Part shown: positions 5,834 to 14,831 of the stretch, piece by piece
Layout of the letters: each line of letters begins with the position of its first letter
How positions within the stretch are numbered: position 1 is the first letter of the stretch
Source: Candidatus Pacearchaeota archaeon
GTDB taxonomy: Archaea; Nanoarchaeota; Nanoarchaeia; Pacearchaeales; GW2011-AR1
Assembly: GCA_023228245.1 (NCBI GenBank)
Contig: JALOBN010000027.1
Location: forward strand, 1-36,242
Direction of reading: 5' to 3'
Length of the DNA: 36,242 nt
Notes under the pieces: generated by a model
The model's input: only the letters and a program-made list of their open reading frames with translations
What the model was told of the DNA's origin: nothing
The model's database searches: none
Program-made: the position numbers and the translations under genes

Positions 5834-6505
5834 TCATGCCGCGTGCTCCACTTCCGCCGCGACGGTCGCCTTGAACGCGGCCCACTCGTCCTGATTTTCG
5901 TAGAACCATTTATGGCACGGTCCCTCATGTGTCTGGATCCCCCACGGCGTCCCCTTGCCGGTGACGTGGGAGTGCAACCATATCCTCTCTAGCGGGTCCC
6001 AGTTGTGTTCCCGGCAAAGCGAGACGCACACCTCGATGGCTGACATCATAGTGTCCCCGGTCGGTCGTCCCGTGGAGTCGGGATGGCAAAGCTCGATCCC
6101 CACCGTTCCCCTGTTTGGGTTCGGTCCGAAAAGCCGGATGGCCTCATGGGCGAAGTTGGGGTAGTTGTCCCCGGCGTGGAACGCCTCGCGGTCCCACGGG
6201 ATGGTGCGGTAGACATCGACGCCGTCGACGATGGCGTTGGCGGACCCGTAGCCCCGACGCGGTGCGATCTTGCCTTCGCGGAGGATCTGCAGAAGCAAGG
6301 CCTCGCGCTCAGCCGGCCCCATAGCGTCCCATGCAAAGCCTGGGAACTGGATATTCAAGTCCCCGCGCTCCTGCCAATACTCGATGATTGCCGGGGGGCG
6401 CTGGCCAGCCACGCCGGGCCAGTGGATCACGATCCCGCGCGGGACTATGGGGACCATGGAGCAGGAGCCGAAGTTGGGCGTCAGGTAGGCATCGACGTAC
6501 CTCAC
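5834..6505 (-). CDS. N-acetylmuramoyl-L-alanine amidase endolysin (Amidase_2), 223 aa
   Basis: This is a zinc amidase that cuts the bond between MurNAc and L-Ala of peptidoglycan. Visible motifs are IVIHWPG with His28, REAFHAGDN near 106-113 and GTVGIELCHPD near 133-143. LHSHVTGKGTPWG near 177-189 carries His178/180 and EGPCHKWF carries Cys197, consistent with the T7-lysozyme-like His/His/Cys zinc site. There is no separate wall-binding domain, the usual layout for phages of Gram-negative hosts. There is no signal peptide, so release depends on a holin. The start overlaps the upstream stop (ATGA). Confidence 0.88.
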   Translation of the reverse strand: MRYVDAYLTPNFGSCSMVPIVPRGIVIHWPGVAGQRPPAIIEYWQERGDLNIQFPGFAWDAMGPAEREALLLQILREGKIAPRRGYGSANAIVDGVDVYRTIPWDREAFHAGDNYPNFAHEAIRLFGPNPNRGTVGIELCHPDSTGRPTGDTMMSAIEVCVSLCREHNWDPLERIWLHSHVTGKGTPWGIQTHEGPCHKWFYENQDEWAAFKATVAAEVEHAA

Positions 6506-6819
6506 GACGCCCTTCCCTCTTTGGCGTCGCGGAGGCCCTTGATCTCCTCGCGCATCGTGCGGCCAAGATCGTCGACGCCCTTGGAAATGAAATCGAGTCG
6601 CACCTCAATCTTGCCGTACTGGACCGCCCGCTCCTGTTCCCCGTTGGCGATGACCTCGATCTTGCTCCATGCGCGTTCGACGCTGCCGCAAAGCTCGTCC
6701 ATCTTTGCCTCCTGCTTTCCGATCTCGATCGCGGCCTTGCGCCGGTTGGAAAAGAAGATCACAACGGAACAGATCCCAGCGGCCCCGCCGATGAGCGGGA
6801 GAATCTCGGTTATCGTCAT
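6502..6819 (-). CDS. Membrane-anchored coiled-coil protein, 105 aa
   Basis: An N-terminal transmembrane helix (ILPLIGGAAGICSVVIFFSN, about residues 6-25) is followed by about 75 residues of charged coiled coil. This topology is shared by XhlA-like and other holin-associated phage proteins encoded beside endolysins. It lies just upstream of the amidase with ATGA overlaps on both sides. A holin-partner role is inference from layout. Confidence 0.55.
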   Translation of the reverse strand: MTITEILPLIGGAAGICSVVIFFSNRRKAAIEIGKQEAKMDELCGSVERAWSKIEVIANGEQERAVQYGKIEVRLDFISKGVDDLGRTMREEIKGLRDAKEGRAS

Positions 6820-7292
6820 GCTGTCTCCTTTGGGTGCTTGGCTTTGATCTCTGCGATGGCCTTTCGGTAGGCCAGGTACTCGGCGTCCGTCGGGTCCGCT
6901 ATACCCAGCGCCATAAGCTTCAGCTCGTCGTCCTGCGTGTAGGCGGCGTGGATCTCCGCCTTGATCGCGGCGATGCGTGCGGCCTCCACCTCGGCGGCGG
7001 TTGGCGGGTCCGGATGGCGGGACACGATGATGCGGCGGCGGGTGTCACGGATGTCCTCGTACTGGAGGGTAGCGGCGCCCTTGTCCATGGATACTCCGCC
7101 CACTGGACGCTGCCCAATCACCTTGCCGAAGTCGGGATTGTCGATTAGACGCTTGATGCACTTGCCGTCGGCGTTCACGATCTGCCCAGGGTTGCCGACA
7201 ACCTCGTCAGGCCCGCACTCGCGGTCCCGCTCGGAGACCATCCGGTAACCGGTGATAGTGCCGTCAGGGAGTGTTTCGAGTTTGTAGATCAT
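6816..7292 (-). CDS. Putative tail-fibre-associated protein, 158 aa
   Basis: I do not recognise a named family. The N-terminus (MIYKLETLPDGTITGYRMVS) is beta-rich. The C-terminal third (AEIHAAYTQDDELKLMALGI, then DAEYLAYRKAIAEIKAKHPK) is helical and resembles the C-terminal part of phage tail-fibre assembly and small tail proteins that follow fibre genes. It overlaps the large tail gene stop and the next start (ATGA). Confidence 0.5.
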   Translation of the reverse strand: MIYKLETLPDGTITGYRMVSERDRECGPDEVVGNPGQIVNADGKCIKRLIDNPDFGKVIGQRPVGGVSMDKGAATLQYEDIRDTRRRIIVSRHPDPPTAAEVEAARIAAIKAEIHAAYTQDDELKLMALGIADPTDAEYLAYRKAIAEIKAKHPKETA

Positions 7293-10200
7293 GCGTATAT
7301 TCCTATCTGTTCTATTTGCAGAATGACGGATGACGATGTCGGCGCAAGTAGATAGACGTTGTAGTCAAATTGGTCTCCCGAAACAGGAACGTCTATCATG
7401 CCAACGCGCTCGATGATTGAAGTCGATGGACCTCCAAGATAGATACCGTCCATCGGCGTCATGTCATCATAGTTTATGTCCCACGTAGTTCCAGTGGGCC
7501 TGAAACAGATAAAAGCGCAGGGCGTAATAGATGGTCCACCCTGTCCGTGCATCCTGTATTTCAGCTTCACACCGCGAACATTTGTATATCCATTGTTGAT
7601 TATGCCTTGCGTGTACCATGTATTCAGAGTAAACGACGTTACGCTAACAAGCTGGTAGACTGCATTGGCGTACTTCTCCCCGAAGTATTGCCCCATCGGA
7701 TAGCTGCCTTCGACAAGCGCCGCGTTCGGCGTTTGAAACAGGATCTTCCCCGTGGCGTCCTTGACCTGGAATCCTTCTGCCGCGTCCACGCTCGCCTCGC
7801 GCCCGTAGCTGTCCGTCCACACCGACGGGCTGTTGTAGTTGCGGCTACCCTGCGCGCTGAGGCGGATGTTCCGCGCCGCCGTCATCACCTCGTGCGGGTC
7901 GTAGTAGGGGCGGCCGGTGAGGTAGTGCGCCGTTGTCAAGGTCCGCGACGGGTCGAGTACGAAATCGCCCATGGCGCTGTCGGCCTCCGATCCTGCGCCG
8001 CCGTAATCATATCCAAAATAGATATTCCCCGAGATGTTTACGCCGGAACAATCTCCGCCAGCCATCCCCTCTGCGCATTCCACTCCATTAAGATATAAAG
8101 CGACTGATCCTGCCGTCGTGTTTGGTTTGCAGAGTATGCTATGCTTTACCTGTAGCGCCGCATTGGTTGTAAATGCAGGCGTTATCTTTTTAAAATATAC
8201 ACCAGCAGTCTTATACAGGTTGGCAACAATCCTATCAGTGGATTGATCGTAGTAGATCATCAAGCCACCGGTGGGACCTATAGCGTTGAAGAATATCCGT
8301 TTATTGCCAACCTCGGCGCAATCAAAGGTAAATCCGGGGCGAACAGAGAATGCTATATCGTCGTCAAATGGATACGCAAAGTCCAGGCTCCCCGCCGCAC
8401 GGGTCGAAGGCGTGAAGGGCGTGGCGTAGGGGGAGTTTTCAAGCTGTCCGTCGAGTATCCAGCATACACCAGCTACGTTTGATAGTAGCGTAAAATACCT
8501 TGCAGTATGGGCATCTGTGGTTCCGGATGTGGAAATATAATTTAGTCCGGGAGCTAGTGTCCACGAAGTATTTAGTCCCTGGTCTATAAAATCGCTCATT
8601 TCGATGCTTACAGCAAAGCCCGTTTCGCAATAAACCCACATGCTTCCCGAATAGGCCGTTGACGCGGAGAGGGATATTGATCTATGGACGGCTCCGCTTG
8701 CAGCACCGCTAAATGTTACTCTTGTCGCTGTTCTCCCGAGGGAAGCTACATATTCCAGGACTGCCGTAGCCCCGTTGATACAAGTTTTCCCTCCGGTTGC
8801 CGTTGACCAATCGGATGGGTATAGCGCCGCCAGCAGGTTCGTCGTCGCCTTCCACACGCCGACGGCTCCGCGCCCTGGCCACAGGCAACGCGGGTTCAGC
8901 ACCGACCCGATGTATGGCGGCTCAAACACGGTGCGCTTGCCGGGCAGGAGCTTAGGCATCAAGGTCCCAAAGCTCCCGTGCCAGGATAGCTCCGGCGTCT
9001 GGCAGTCAAGGAGGGCGTCGCCGTCAGGGAGGCGGTCGTCGTCGGTCGCGTCGTCGGCCTCGAACGACAGCTGTACGGAGCGGTTACCGATGAACTGGAA
9101 TTGTTCCGCGAGGTTCGTGGAAATGCTGTCCCATGGCCCCGTGGTATTGTTGCAGTAGGCGGACCCGACGTACTTCAAGCACATTTTGAACGACGCCGTT
9201 GACCATGCCTCGTCATAGACAAGCACGGCACGGCGCTTGCGGTCGTAGTCGGTATTGTAGGCGTAGAGAGACAGCGCCGCCTTGGTGGGCCATGCGTCTC
9301 CCTCGTGGACCACGCAGATATCAAACAGGGCATTGGTGAAGTACGCTTCCGGGACTGCGCACCCAGGGTTCCCCACGACGGGGTAAAGCCTTGCTTGCCG
9401 CGCATAGGAGTAGATCGCTTGGTAGTAGGCCTTGGTTGCATCAGATAGGGACGCCTCGTACTTCACTTCATCGACAAACAATCCGTCAACGCCAGGATAC
9501 AGCGAAACCCACGATGCAATCTCATCCTTGACGTTTTGCAGTGACTTGGCGGCGAACGTGGATGCGACGTATCCCAGGACCTTCACGCCAGCGCCCTGCA
9601 TCTTCTTGATGGCGTCGGTGTAGTTGCCGTCCGTCGATGTACCTGGCCCGCTCGACGGGTTGGCGACCACGTAGCACTGGATGCCCTGATGTTCCCGCGC
9701 CTGGAGGATGATCTGCGCCCAGTTGGCCTCAATGCCTCCGCCGGTCGGGTAGATGTAGAGCGGGATGAGCAAGGACGCTTCCGGGAGGACTACGGTTGCA
9801 GCCTGCGGGTCAACATAGGACCCGGACCCGGCCGCAAGGTTCGCGTTGCGAGTCCCGACCGGTTCGCCTTGCGTTGTGACGGCGTTTGCCGAATACGCCT
9901 CGATGCCCTCCAGGACATACTCGTAGATCGCGTCCCATGGGCGCTCGGTTACTTCGACAACCACGCACTTGTTGGACTGCCCAAGGAATGCAGCCTCGGT
10001 CTGGAGTACGATCGTGCCAAGGGCAACCGCTGTTCTAGATTCGAGGCGGTAGGTAAACGGAGCGTATTGATAATGCCGTTTGAGGCCGGAGGAAAGCCGC
10101 GTGGCATCCGCTTCCGTGGTCAAGTATCCGGCGTCCAGTTTCAAAAGCAGATCGTTGGACACAGTCTGCCGCGTGCGGTGTATCGTGCTTTTGACTATGG

Positions 10201-11221
10201 CGTTTCCACGGATATCAAGCCGCTTGATGTACTCAGTAACTGCGCCGCCGTTGTAGAACTTAACCGGGAATCTTTTAGTCTCCGCTGTTCCGGACAAGTT
10301 GACAACGTCATAATCAGACAGCTCGTCGATGACCGCGTCTGTTACCGCCAACACCTCGTATCCGTCGATTGCGAAGTCGGCGAACATGCTCTCGACGTTC
10401 GACGAGGTTGGATAGTAACCGCCTGCCGCTATCGGGATGAGGCACTTGTATACCTCAGTGGCACCTTGCGTCTCGGAAAACACGATTTGATCCGCGAGGA
10501 CCTGGTGCTCGTACCAGTCAACTTCCACGTCCTTGTACTGACGCTCTGCTTTCCGGGTGGAGAGCGGCCCAAGGCAGTTACCCGAAACACCCGTGGAGAA
10601 CGTGAAGGATGCCGTTGCTGTTGCCGGGTACACGTCGAACAGCGCGAGAACACCGGCAGCCGTGAAGTAAAAGACGTAGCCGAATTGGAATTGAAGCTCG
10701 TCCAGGAAGTCCCAGTATTTATTATCCAGGTCGTCGTTGGAAAAGTAGTCGATGGTCTTTGATATCGTGGCGATCCCGGCAAGGTCTCCGGCTGAGAATC
10801 CGGCCATGTACGCAAGCTGGTGCACGATGGAGTGCGCAGTATCGGCAGGATTGCAGACCGAATACCCTGCCCAGGTGAAGTATTCGTTGATGCGATGGCG
10901 CAAGAGTTGCCCCATGTCGGTGGCTTCGATGGCGAACGACTTCGGGCGTGCGTCCATCTCATGCGAAAGCTGCGGGGTCAGGATTCCCTTGAACCACGCG
11001 GACCCGTCCTTTGTTATCGTGATCGCGATGTCTCCGGTATCCGCCACGATCTTGTTGAACGTAGCCGACGACCATCGCATCTCCAGTGTCAGGCGGTCGC
11101 CTTTAGCGCGCATGTCGTTCCACAGGCAACGCCTCAACGACACAGTTTTTTGCAGGACAAGGGACGTGATATCAGCCGTGGATGCGTCGGAGTAGGTCAG
11201 CGTGTAAACCCAAGTGCTCAA
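7289..11221 (-). CDS. Large tail tip/receptor protein with spherulin-4-like domain, 1310 aa
   Basis: The N-terminal about 450 residues look like a siphophage tail-tip hub: a baseplate-type segment (WSSATFNKIVADTGDIAITI) and an insertion rich in aromatics. Residues about 483-700 match the spherulation-specific family 4 fold (LLIPLYIYPTGGGIEANW, GYVAST, LYPGVDGLFVDEV), a TIM-barrel family with probable polysaccharide hydrolase activity. Residues about 860-1060 look like a LamG/concanavalin-type beta sandwich (VALYLNGVEC). The C-terminal about 250 residues are beta-rich. The start is TTG (11219-11221), overlapping the tape-measure stop (TTGA), with GGAGG upstream. Likely functions are host binding and capsule degradation. 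Confidence 0.8.
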   Translation of the reverse strand: MSTWVYTLTYSDASTADITSLVLQKTVSLRRCLWNDMRAKGDRLTLEMRWSSATFNKIVADTGDIAITITKDGSAWFKGILTPQLSHEMDARPKSFAIEATDMGQLLRHRINEYFTWAGYSVCNPADTAHSIVHQLAYMAGFSAGDLAGIATISKTIDYFSNDDLDNKYWDFLDELQFQFGYVFYFTAAGVLALFDVYPATATASFTFSTGVSGNCLGPLSTRKAERQYKDVEVDWYEHQVLADQIVFSETQGATEVYKCLIPIAAGGYYPTSSNVESMFADFAIDGYEVLAVTDAVIDELSDYDVVNLSGTAETKRFPVKFYNGGAVTEYIKRLDIRGNAIVKSTIHRTRQTVSNDLLLKLDAGYLTTEADATRLSSGLKRHYQYAPFTYRLESRTAVALGTIVLQTEAAFLGQSNKCVVVEVTERPWDAIYEYVLEGIEAYSANAVTTQGEPVGTRNANLAAGSGSYVDPQAATVVLPEASLLIPLYIYPTGGGIEANWAQIILQAREHQGIQCYVVANPSSGPGTSTDGNYTDAIKKMQGAGVKVLGYVASTFAAKSLQNVKDEIASWVSLYPGVDGLFVDEVKYEASLSDATKAYYQAIYSYARQARLYPVVGNPGCAVPEAYFTNALFDICVVHEGDAWPTKAALSLYAYNTDYDRKRRAVLVYDEAWSTASFKMCLKYVGSAYCNNTTGPWDSISTNLAEQFQFIGNRSVQLSFEADDATDDDRLPDGDALLDCQTPELSWHGSFGTLMPKLLPGKRTVFEPPYIGSVLNPRCLWPGRGAVGVWKATTNLLAALYPSDWSTATGGKTCINGATAVLEYVASLGRTATRVTFSGAASGAVHRSISLSASTAYSGSMWVYCETGFAVSIEMSDFIDQGLNTSWTLAPGLNYISTSGTTDAHTARYFTLLSNVAGVCWILDGQLENSPYATPFTPSTRAAGSLDFAYPFDDDIAFSVRPGFTFDCAEVGNKRIFFNAIGPTGGLMIYYDQSTDRIVANLYKTAGVYFKKITPAFTTNAALQVKHSILCKPNTTAGSVALYLNGVECAEGMAGGDCSGVNISGNIYFGYDYGGAGSEADSAMGDFVLDPSRTLTTAHYLTGRPYYDPHEVMTAARNIRLSAQGSRNYNSPSVWTDSYGREASVDAAEGFQVKDATGKILFQTPNAALVEGSYPMGQYFGEKYANAVYQLVSVTSFTLNTWYTQGIINNGYTNVRGVKLKYRMHGQGGPSITPCAFICFRPTGTTWDINYDDMTPMDGIYLGGPSTSIIERVGMIDVPVSGDQFDYNVYLLAPTSSSVILQIEQIGIYA

Positions 11222-12960
11222 TTGTTTATCGCCTCCGCCGCCTTGATCTCATCGCGAATCAGGAGCGCGAAGTCCCGAAGATCCGAGATGTAGGCGCCCT
11301 GCGCGTTGACCGCCACGTTGATCGTCGTAGCGTGGTACGTTGCGGTCCCTGCCGTCGAAGTCGATCCGCCGGTGTTCGCCACGTACTGCTCACCGGACGC
11401 AGTCAGGTCCCCGAAGTCGATGGGTTCGAGGTATGTGGGGGTTGCGGTAGCCGCCGCAGTAGCCGCCGCTATGACTGCCGCGAGCTGCGCCGCAAGGTCC
11501 CCGGCGGTATCGCGGGATTTGTCTAATATGCCTTTTTGGAAAGTGTTGTAAACCCAGTCATTGACAACCTTGGAACTCCATACCAGGATCGTTCCAAGAA
11601 GCTGGAAAGGAAGGATGGCCGCCCTGATCGCCTTGCCTATTCCGTCGAACACGAAAATGATTGCATTGAAAACCGGCAACAGGAAGTTGTACGCCGATGC
11701 GAACAGATCGCAGAGGTAGCGGATGACGGGTCCGAACGCTTCAAGGATCGGCATTATGAACGCTCCAAGTGTCTGCCCGATGATGGACAGAGCGCCTATC
11801 AGCGGGGTAAGCAGGCTGTCTATCGTCGGCTCCAGCGTGGCGACAAACGAGCGCAGGATGACTCCCAGTGGGTCCATGATGATGCGCACAGTGTCGATGG
11901 AGGTTATGAGGCTGAGGAGGCTTGATCCGACGGATGAGATAATGCCTATGATCCTGGACAGATCCTGCGTGCCTTGCGACTGGTAGCCCTGCGATCCTGC
12001 GGAGGTCCCCCCGGCAAAGTCTTCGAGTCCTTCCTGGATGCTGTCCCCTATGCCGGTCAACAGGCTTTCAATCTGGTACTCTGGTCCTCCTCCTGCGTAT
12101 CCCATCCAGCCCTGGTCGGTACCATCTACTGTTTCGCCTGCCACTCCTGATCTAGACGTACCGGATACACCTCCGGCAACTGCCGTGCTGTTCCTGTTTA
12201 TGAAGTTCTGAATCGTTTCAATCGCGGATTCGGTGCGCTGGATTATTTCGGTATTCGCTGCCGACAGCTTCCGCGCTTCATCGTATGCCCCCTGCGCCAT
12301 CTGCATGGGGTATAGGTATGATGGTTGGTTTCCAGATTTTGTGTAGGCCTGCGATGCTTCATAGGCAAGCTGGCCCTTTGCGGCCTCGGAGGCTGATAAC
12401 GCGCTGACCTTGGCCCTCGCGTCGGCAAGATCATTTTGTTTTGCCGTAAGTGTTTCGGTAGCCTCGGCTAGGTCCTTCGTTCGCTTGATCTCTGTAAGCT
12501 GTTCCGTACTCGCATACTTGATCATTAGGGCGTCGAACTCGCGTCCAAACTCTACGAGTTTTTTGGTGGCGAGATCGGTCGGACTTATCAGGTCGATAAA
12601 GAAGGACCTGAACGGATCCAGCGCGGTCGCTATCGCTCCACCAATGCTTGCCTTCAGACTGTCAACCGCGCGCTGAAAGTTGGCCGCAGAACCCGGTGTC
12701 TTCGCCATCTCGGGATTCAGCTTGATAAAAGCGTCTTCACACTCCGCGGCTCCCTGGTAGACCTTGAGCAGCGCCATGGTTACGCCCGCGAGCGCGCCCG
12801 CGCCCATCATCGTGGACGCGAGCTTGTTGACACCCTCCATGCCCTTGGTGAGGTCCTTCATCTTGCCGGTCAGACCTTCGGCGTTGGCTTTGGCCGAGTC
12901 TATCCCGGCCTTGCTTTCATCTTTTGAGCGGATTCTGTAATCAAGTACGGGCGTTGCCAT
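11218..12960 (-). CDS. Tail tape measure protein, 580 aa
   Basis: The composition is rich in Ala, Gly, Ile and Leu, with long helices. There is an N-terminal coiled region (SKAGIDSAKANAEGLTGKMK), several hydrophobic stretches near residues 340-470 (IIGIISSVGSSLLSLITSID, FIMPILEAFGPVIRYLCDLF) and an Ala-rich segment near 495-512. It lies directly downstream of the frameshifted tail chaperones and upstream of the tail tip gene, the invariant position of tape measure genes. The length would predict a fairly short siphophage tail if the usual length-to-residue proportionality holds. GGAG site upstream of the ATG at 12958-12960. Confidence 0.85.
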   Translation of the reverse strand: MATPVLDYRIRSKDESKAGIDSAKANAEGLTGKMKDLTKGMEGVNKLASTMMGAGALAGVTMALLKVYQGAAECEDAFIKLNPEMAKTPGSAANFQRAVDSLKASIGGAIATALDPFRSFFIDLISPTDLATKKLVEFGREFDALMIKYASTEQLTEIKRTKDLAEATETLTAKQNDLADARAKVSALSASEAAKGQLAYEASQAYTKSGNQPSYLYPMQMAQGAYDEARKLSAANTEIIQRTESAIETIQNFINRNSTAVAGGVSGTSRSGVAGETVDGTDQGWMGYAGGGPEYQIESLLTGIGDSIQEGLEDFAGGTSAGSQGYQSQGTQDLSRIIGIISSVGSSLLSLITSIDTVRIIMDPLGVILRSFVATLEPTIDSLLTPLIGALSIIGQTLGAFIMPILEAFGPVIRYLCDLFASAYNFLLPVFNAIIFVFDGIGKAIRAAILPFQLLGTILVWSSKVVNDWVYNTFQKGILDKSRDTAGDLAAQLAAVIAAATAAATATPTYLEPIDFGDLTASGEQYVANTGGSTSTAGTATYHATTINVAVNAQGAYISDLRDFALLIRDEIKAAEAINN

Positions 12961-13297
12961 GCTTTTGACTCTCCGCTTCTATCTTCTCGCCGAACACTCC
13001 GCGCGTGATGGATACGACTTCCATCGTGCGGACCGGCTGGTCCATGAACCCACCGCCGAACGGCAGGTGGTGCAGCGCCCCGGTCATGCCGTCCAGGCTT
13101 TCCAAGGCCCCGTGGACGATGGCGCCGTATTCCTGATTCGCCTCCTCTATGTCACGGGTAGGGAAGCGCCCGCCCCAGCAGTAGACGAGAGCAACTTGGC
13201 GGACTCTCCATTGCTCCGTCGCACTAAAGGGGTAGACTTCACCCACGTTTCGACAACGTAGCGATACAGCGTCAAGGAGGTCTTGATTAGGTCCCAT
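12941..13297 (-). CDS. Tail assembly chaperone, GT-type extension read by -1 frameshift
   Basis: This frame is open from 13297, but its ATG is probably not used. The upstream chaperone gene carries the slippery heptamer C-CCT-TTA at 13231-13225; a -1 slip there joins residue 117 to SATEQWRVRQ in this frame and gives a 211-residue product ending at 12941. The extension contains LVYCWGGRFPTRDIEEANQE and a C-terminal LHHLPFGGGFMDQPVRTMEV segment. It is located immediately upstream of the tape measure gene, as in lambda G/GT. It overlaps the tape measure start by 20 bp. Confidence 0.8.
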   Translation of the reverse strand: MGPNQDLLDAVSLRCRNVGEVYPFSATEQWRVRQVALVYCWGGRFPTRDIEEANQEYGAIVHGALESLDGMTGALHHLPFGGGFMDQPVRTMEVVSITRGVFGEKIEAESQKHGNART

Positions 13298-13575
13298 ACC
13301 TCCTTAGACGAGACCTTGCCCTCACTCGACTGATGGGTGAATGTGTGGTCTTCGATGCAGGCCTGGGCAACGTCGTCAACGCCGGTGGGGTCCTTGTCGT
13401 TCATGCGCATCGACTCGGCCTTTGTGGGTTCCCGCATGATGATCCATTCGTCCTTATACATGGCGATGAGCGGACCATCGGCAGGGTCCACCTTGTCCGG
13501 GTCTGATTCCCATGCCTTCGCCAACATGATTTTGGTGCGGAAAATTCCCTTCGCTCGCGCTTCCTCGATGATCAT
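13147..13575 (-). CDS. Tail assembly chaperone, G-type, 142 aa (frameshift donor)
   Basis: The start at 13573-13575 overlaps the upstream stop (ATGA). The protein (MIIEEARAKGIFRTKIMLAK, then DKVDPADGPLIAMYKDEWII) is acidic and mixed alpha/beta, as in phage tail assembly chaperones. Most ribosomes should end at 13147; some slip back one base at 13231-13225 to make the longer GT form. The overlap with the downstream frame is 151 bp. The chaperone pair coats the tape measure protein during tail assembly. Confidence 0.8.
   Translation of the reverse strand: MIIEEARAKGIFRTKIMLAKAWESDPDKVDPADGPLIAMYKDEWIIMREPTKAESMRMNDKDPTGVDDVAQACIEDHTFTHQSSEGKVSSKEVWDLIKTSLTLYRYVVETWVKSTPLVRRSNGESAKLLSSTAGAGASLPVT
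13225..13231 (-). other. -1 programmed frameshift site C CCT TTA
   Basis: In the frame of the upstream chaperone the codons are ACC CCT TTA. The heptamer fits the X XXY YYZ rule exactly, and the -1 codons CCC TTT are in the frame of the downstream open frame. I checked that 13230 is a codon first base of the upstream gene and 13231 of the downstream frame. Confidence 0.8.
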
Positions 13576-13844
13576 TTCTTCACTGCCCCTTTCTTTTCCC
13601 TGCGGTATTCTTCCTGGATGATCGTGATGATCTCCATCGCCTTTTCCGGTTGCTCGAACGCCCCGCCCGCGATGGGCAGGTGCAGCATGTCCCCGGACTC
13701 GCGCGCGCACGAGGCGCGGAACGCTGCGATCTCAAAGCCGAAACGAGGCTTCAGGATGCGCTGCCCGTCGAACGTCGCACGCGCTTCATCGCGCAGTTGC
13801 TTGCGGTCTGCGTCCGTCAGCTTGTCGGGCTTCTTCCACTCCAT
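13572..13844 (-). CDS. Tail protein related to the chaperone C-terminus, 90 aa
   Basis: The ATG at 13842-13844 follows GGAGGGG and is preferred over a start at 13898. The C-terminal half (MLHLPIAGGAFEQPEKAMEI followed by ITIIQEEY) is clearly similar to the end of the GT extension (LHHLPFGGGFMDQPVRTMEV followed by VSI). The two may be duplicates, or this small protein may bind the same partner. It sits between the tail tube and the chaperones. Confidence 0.65.
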   Translation of the reverse strand: MEWKKPDKLTDADRKQLRDEARATFDGQRILKPRFGFEIAAFRASCARESGDMLHLPIAGGAFEQPEKAMEIITIIQEEYRREKKGAVKK

Positions 13845-13852
13845 GTCCCCTC

Positions 13853-14821
13853 CTACAGGTAGGCGGTCGCCCGCGCATCGCGCAGCGTGATCGTGCATAG
13901 GTTGTCGTCCGCGTCCTCCTCGGCCTCGAAGGTCAGCGGGAGGTTCGGGCGCTCCGGTCCCGACACGTTGGCGTTGCCGTCGGTGACGAATGCCAGCGGG
14001 ATGCTGATGGTCAGCGTGTAGTATTTGCCGGTGAGGATCGCCTCGGTGCTCGTGAAGACGAACACGAGTGCGGTGCTTGCCCCTGCGGCGAACGTCGCGT
14101 CACGTGTGGCCGCGGAAGTGGTGTCCCACAGCACGTCGATGCTCCCCGACACGGACCTGGCCTGCGGCTCCGGTTCCGCCATGTAGCCTCCCGCCGCGTA
14201 GGCCGTGAAGAGGTCGTTCTCCAGGTTGTTTTTGTAGCTGATCTTCCCGCTCTTGATGTGGTAGGCGGCGCCGCCCACGGTGAACGCGGCGTGGACGAAG
14301 TTGAACGGTACCTTGGTGGACGGGGTGAGCGCGTCCATCGTGTCCGTCTCCTCGTGCCTCCCCACGACATTGAATGTGGCCCGAAGGTAGTCGCCGCCCT
14401 TGAACTCCAGGTCCATGGAGTCCAGCTTGACTGCATAGCCCTTGATCGCAGCCACGCGGTCGATGGCGATGGTCAGCTCCGGCAGCGAAGAGGCCGCCAC
14501 GGAGGACATCGGGGTGAACACGTGGTCATAGACCGCGCTCGAGTCGACGGCAGCCGGGGCGACCTCTGCGCCCATGACTGCGGCGATGAGGAGCCCGATC
14601 TCGTCCGGGTAGCACTTGCCGCCGAACGACCCGCCAACCTTCGTCCCGAGGATGTGGTGCGCCCCGGTGCCCTTGCGGGCTACCAGCCTGTCAGCGTTGC
14701 CGATCACCGGCTGGAGCTTGATGTCCTCCTTGTCGAAGGAGAACGCGACCGTCTGAGCAACCAGCGTCGACCAGTTGGCCTGTTTGCCGATCTGGAGTTT
14801 CGCGCCTACGCCTGCATACAT
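13853..14821 (-). CDS. Major tail tube protein, 322 aa
   Basis: The N-terminal segment (GAKLQIGKQANWSTLVAQTV followed by AFSFDKEDIKLQP) and the beta-rich body with GGSFGGKCYPDEIGLLIAAV match siphophage tail tube proteins of the type that begin with a strand, a loop and a Gly-rich turn. Position supports this: it lies between the tail terminator and the chaperones/tape measure. At 322 residues it is longer than minimal tube proteins, so the C-terminal about 80 residues (TLTISIPLAFVTDGNANVSG) may be a decorating Ig-like domain. Start at 14819-14821 with a GGGGG site. Confidence 0.8.
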   Translation of the reverse strand: MYAGVGAKLQIGKQANWSTLVAQTVAFSFDKEDIKLQPVIGNADRLVARKGTGAHHILGTKVGGSFGGKCYPDEIGLLIAAVMGAEVAPAAVDSSAVYDHVFTPMSSVAASSLPELTIAIDRVAAIKGYAVKLDSMDLEFKGGDYLRATFNVVGRHEETDTMDALTPSTKVPFNFVHAAFTVGGAAYHIKSGKISYKNNLENDLFTAYAAGGYMAEPEPQARSVSGSIDVLWDTTSAATRDATFAAGASTALVFVFTSTEAILTGKYYTLTISIPLAFVTDGNANVSGPERPNLPLTFEAEEDADDNLCTITLRDARATAYL

Positions 14822-14831
14822 ATCGTGCCCC

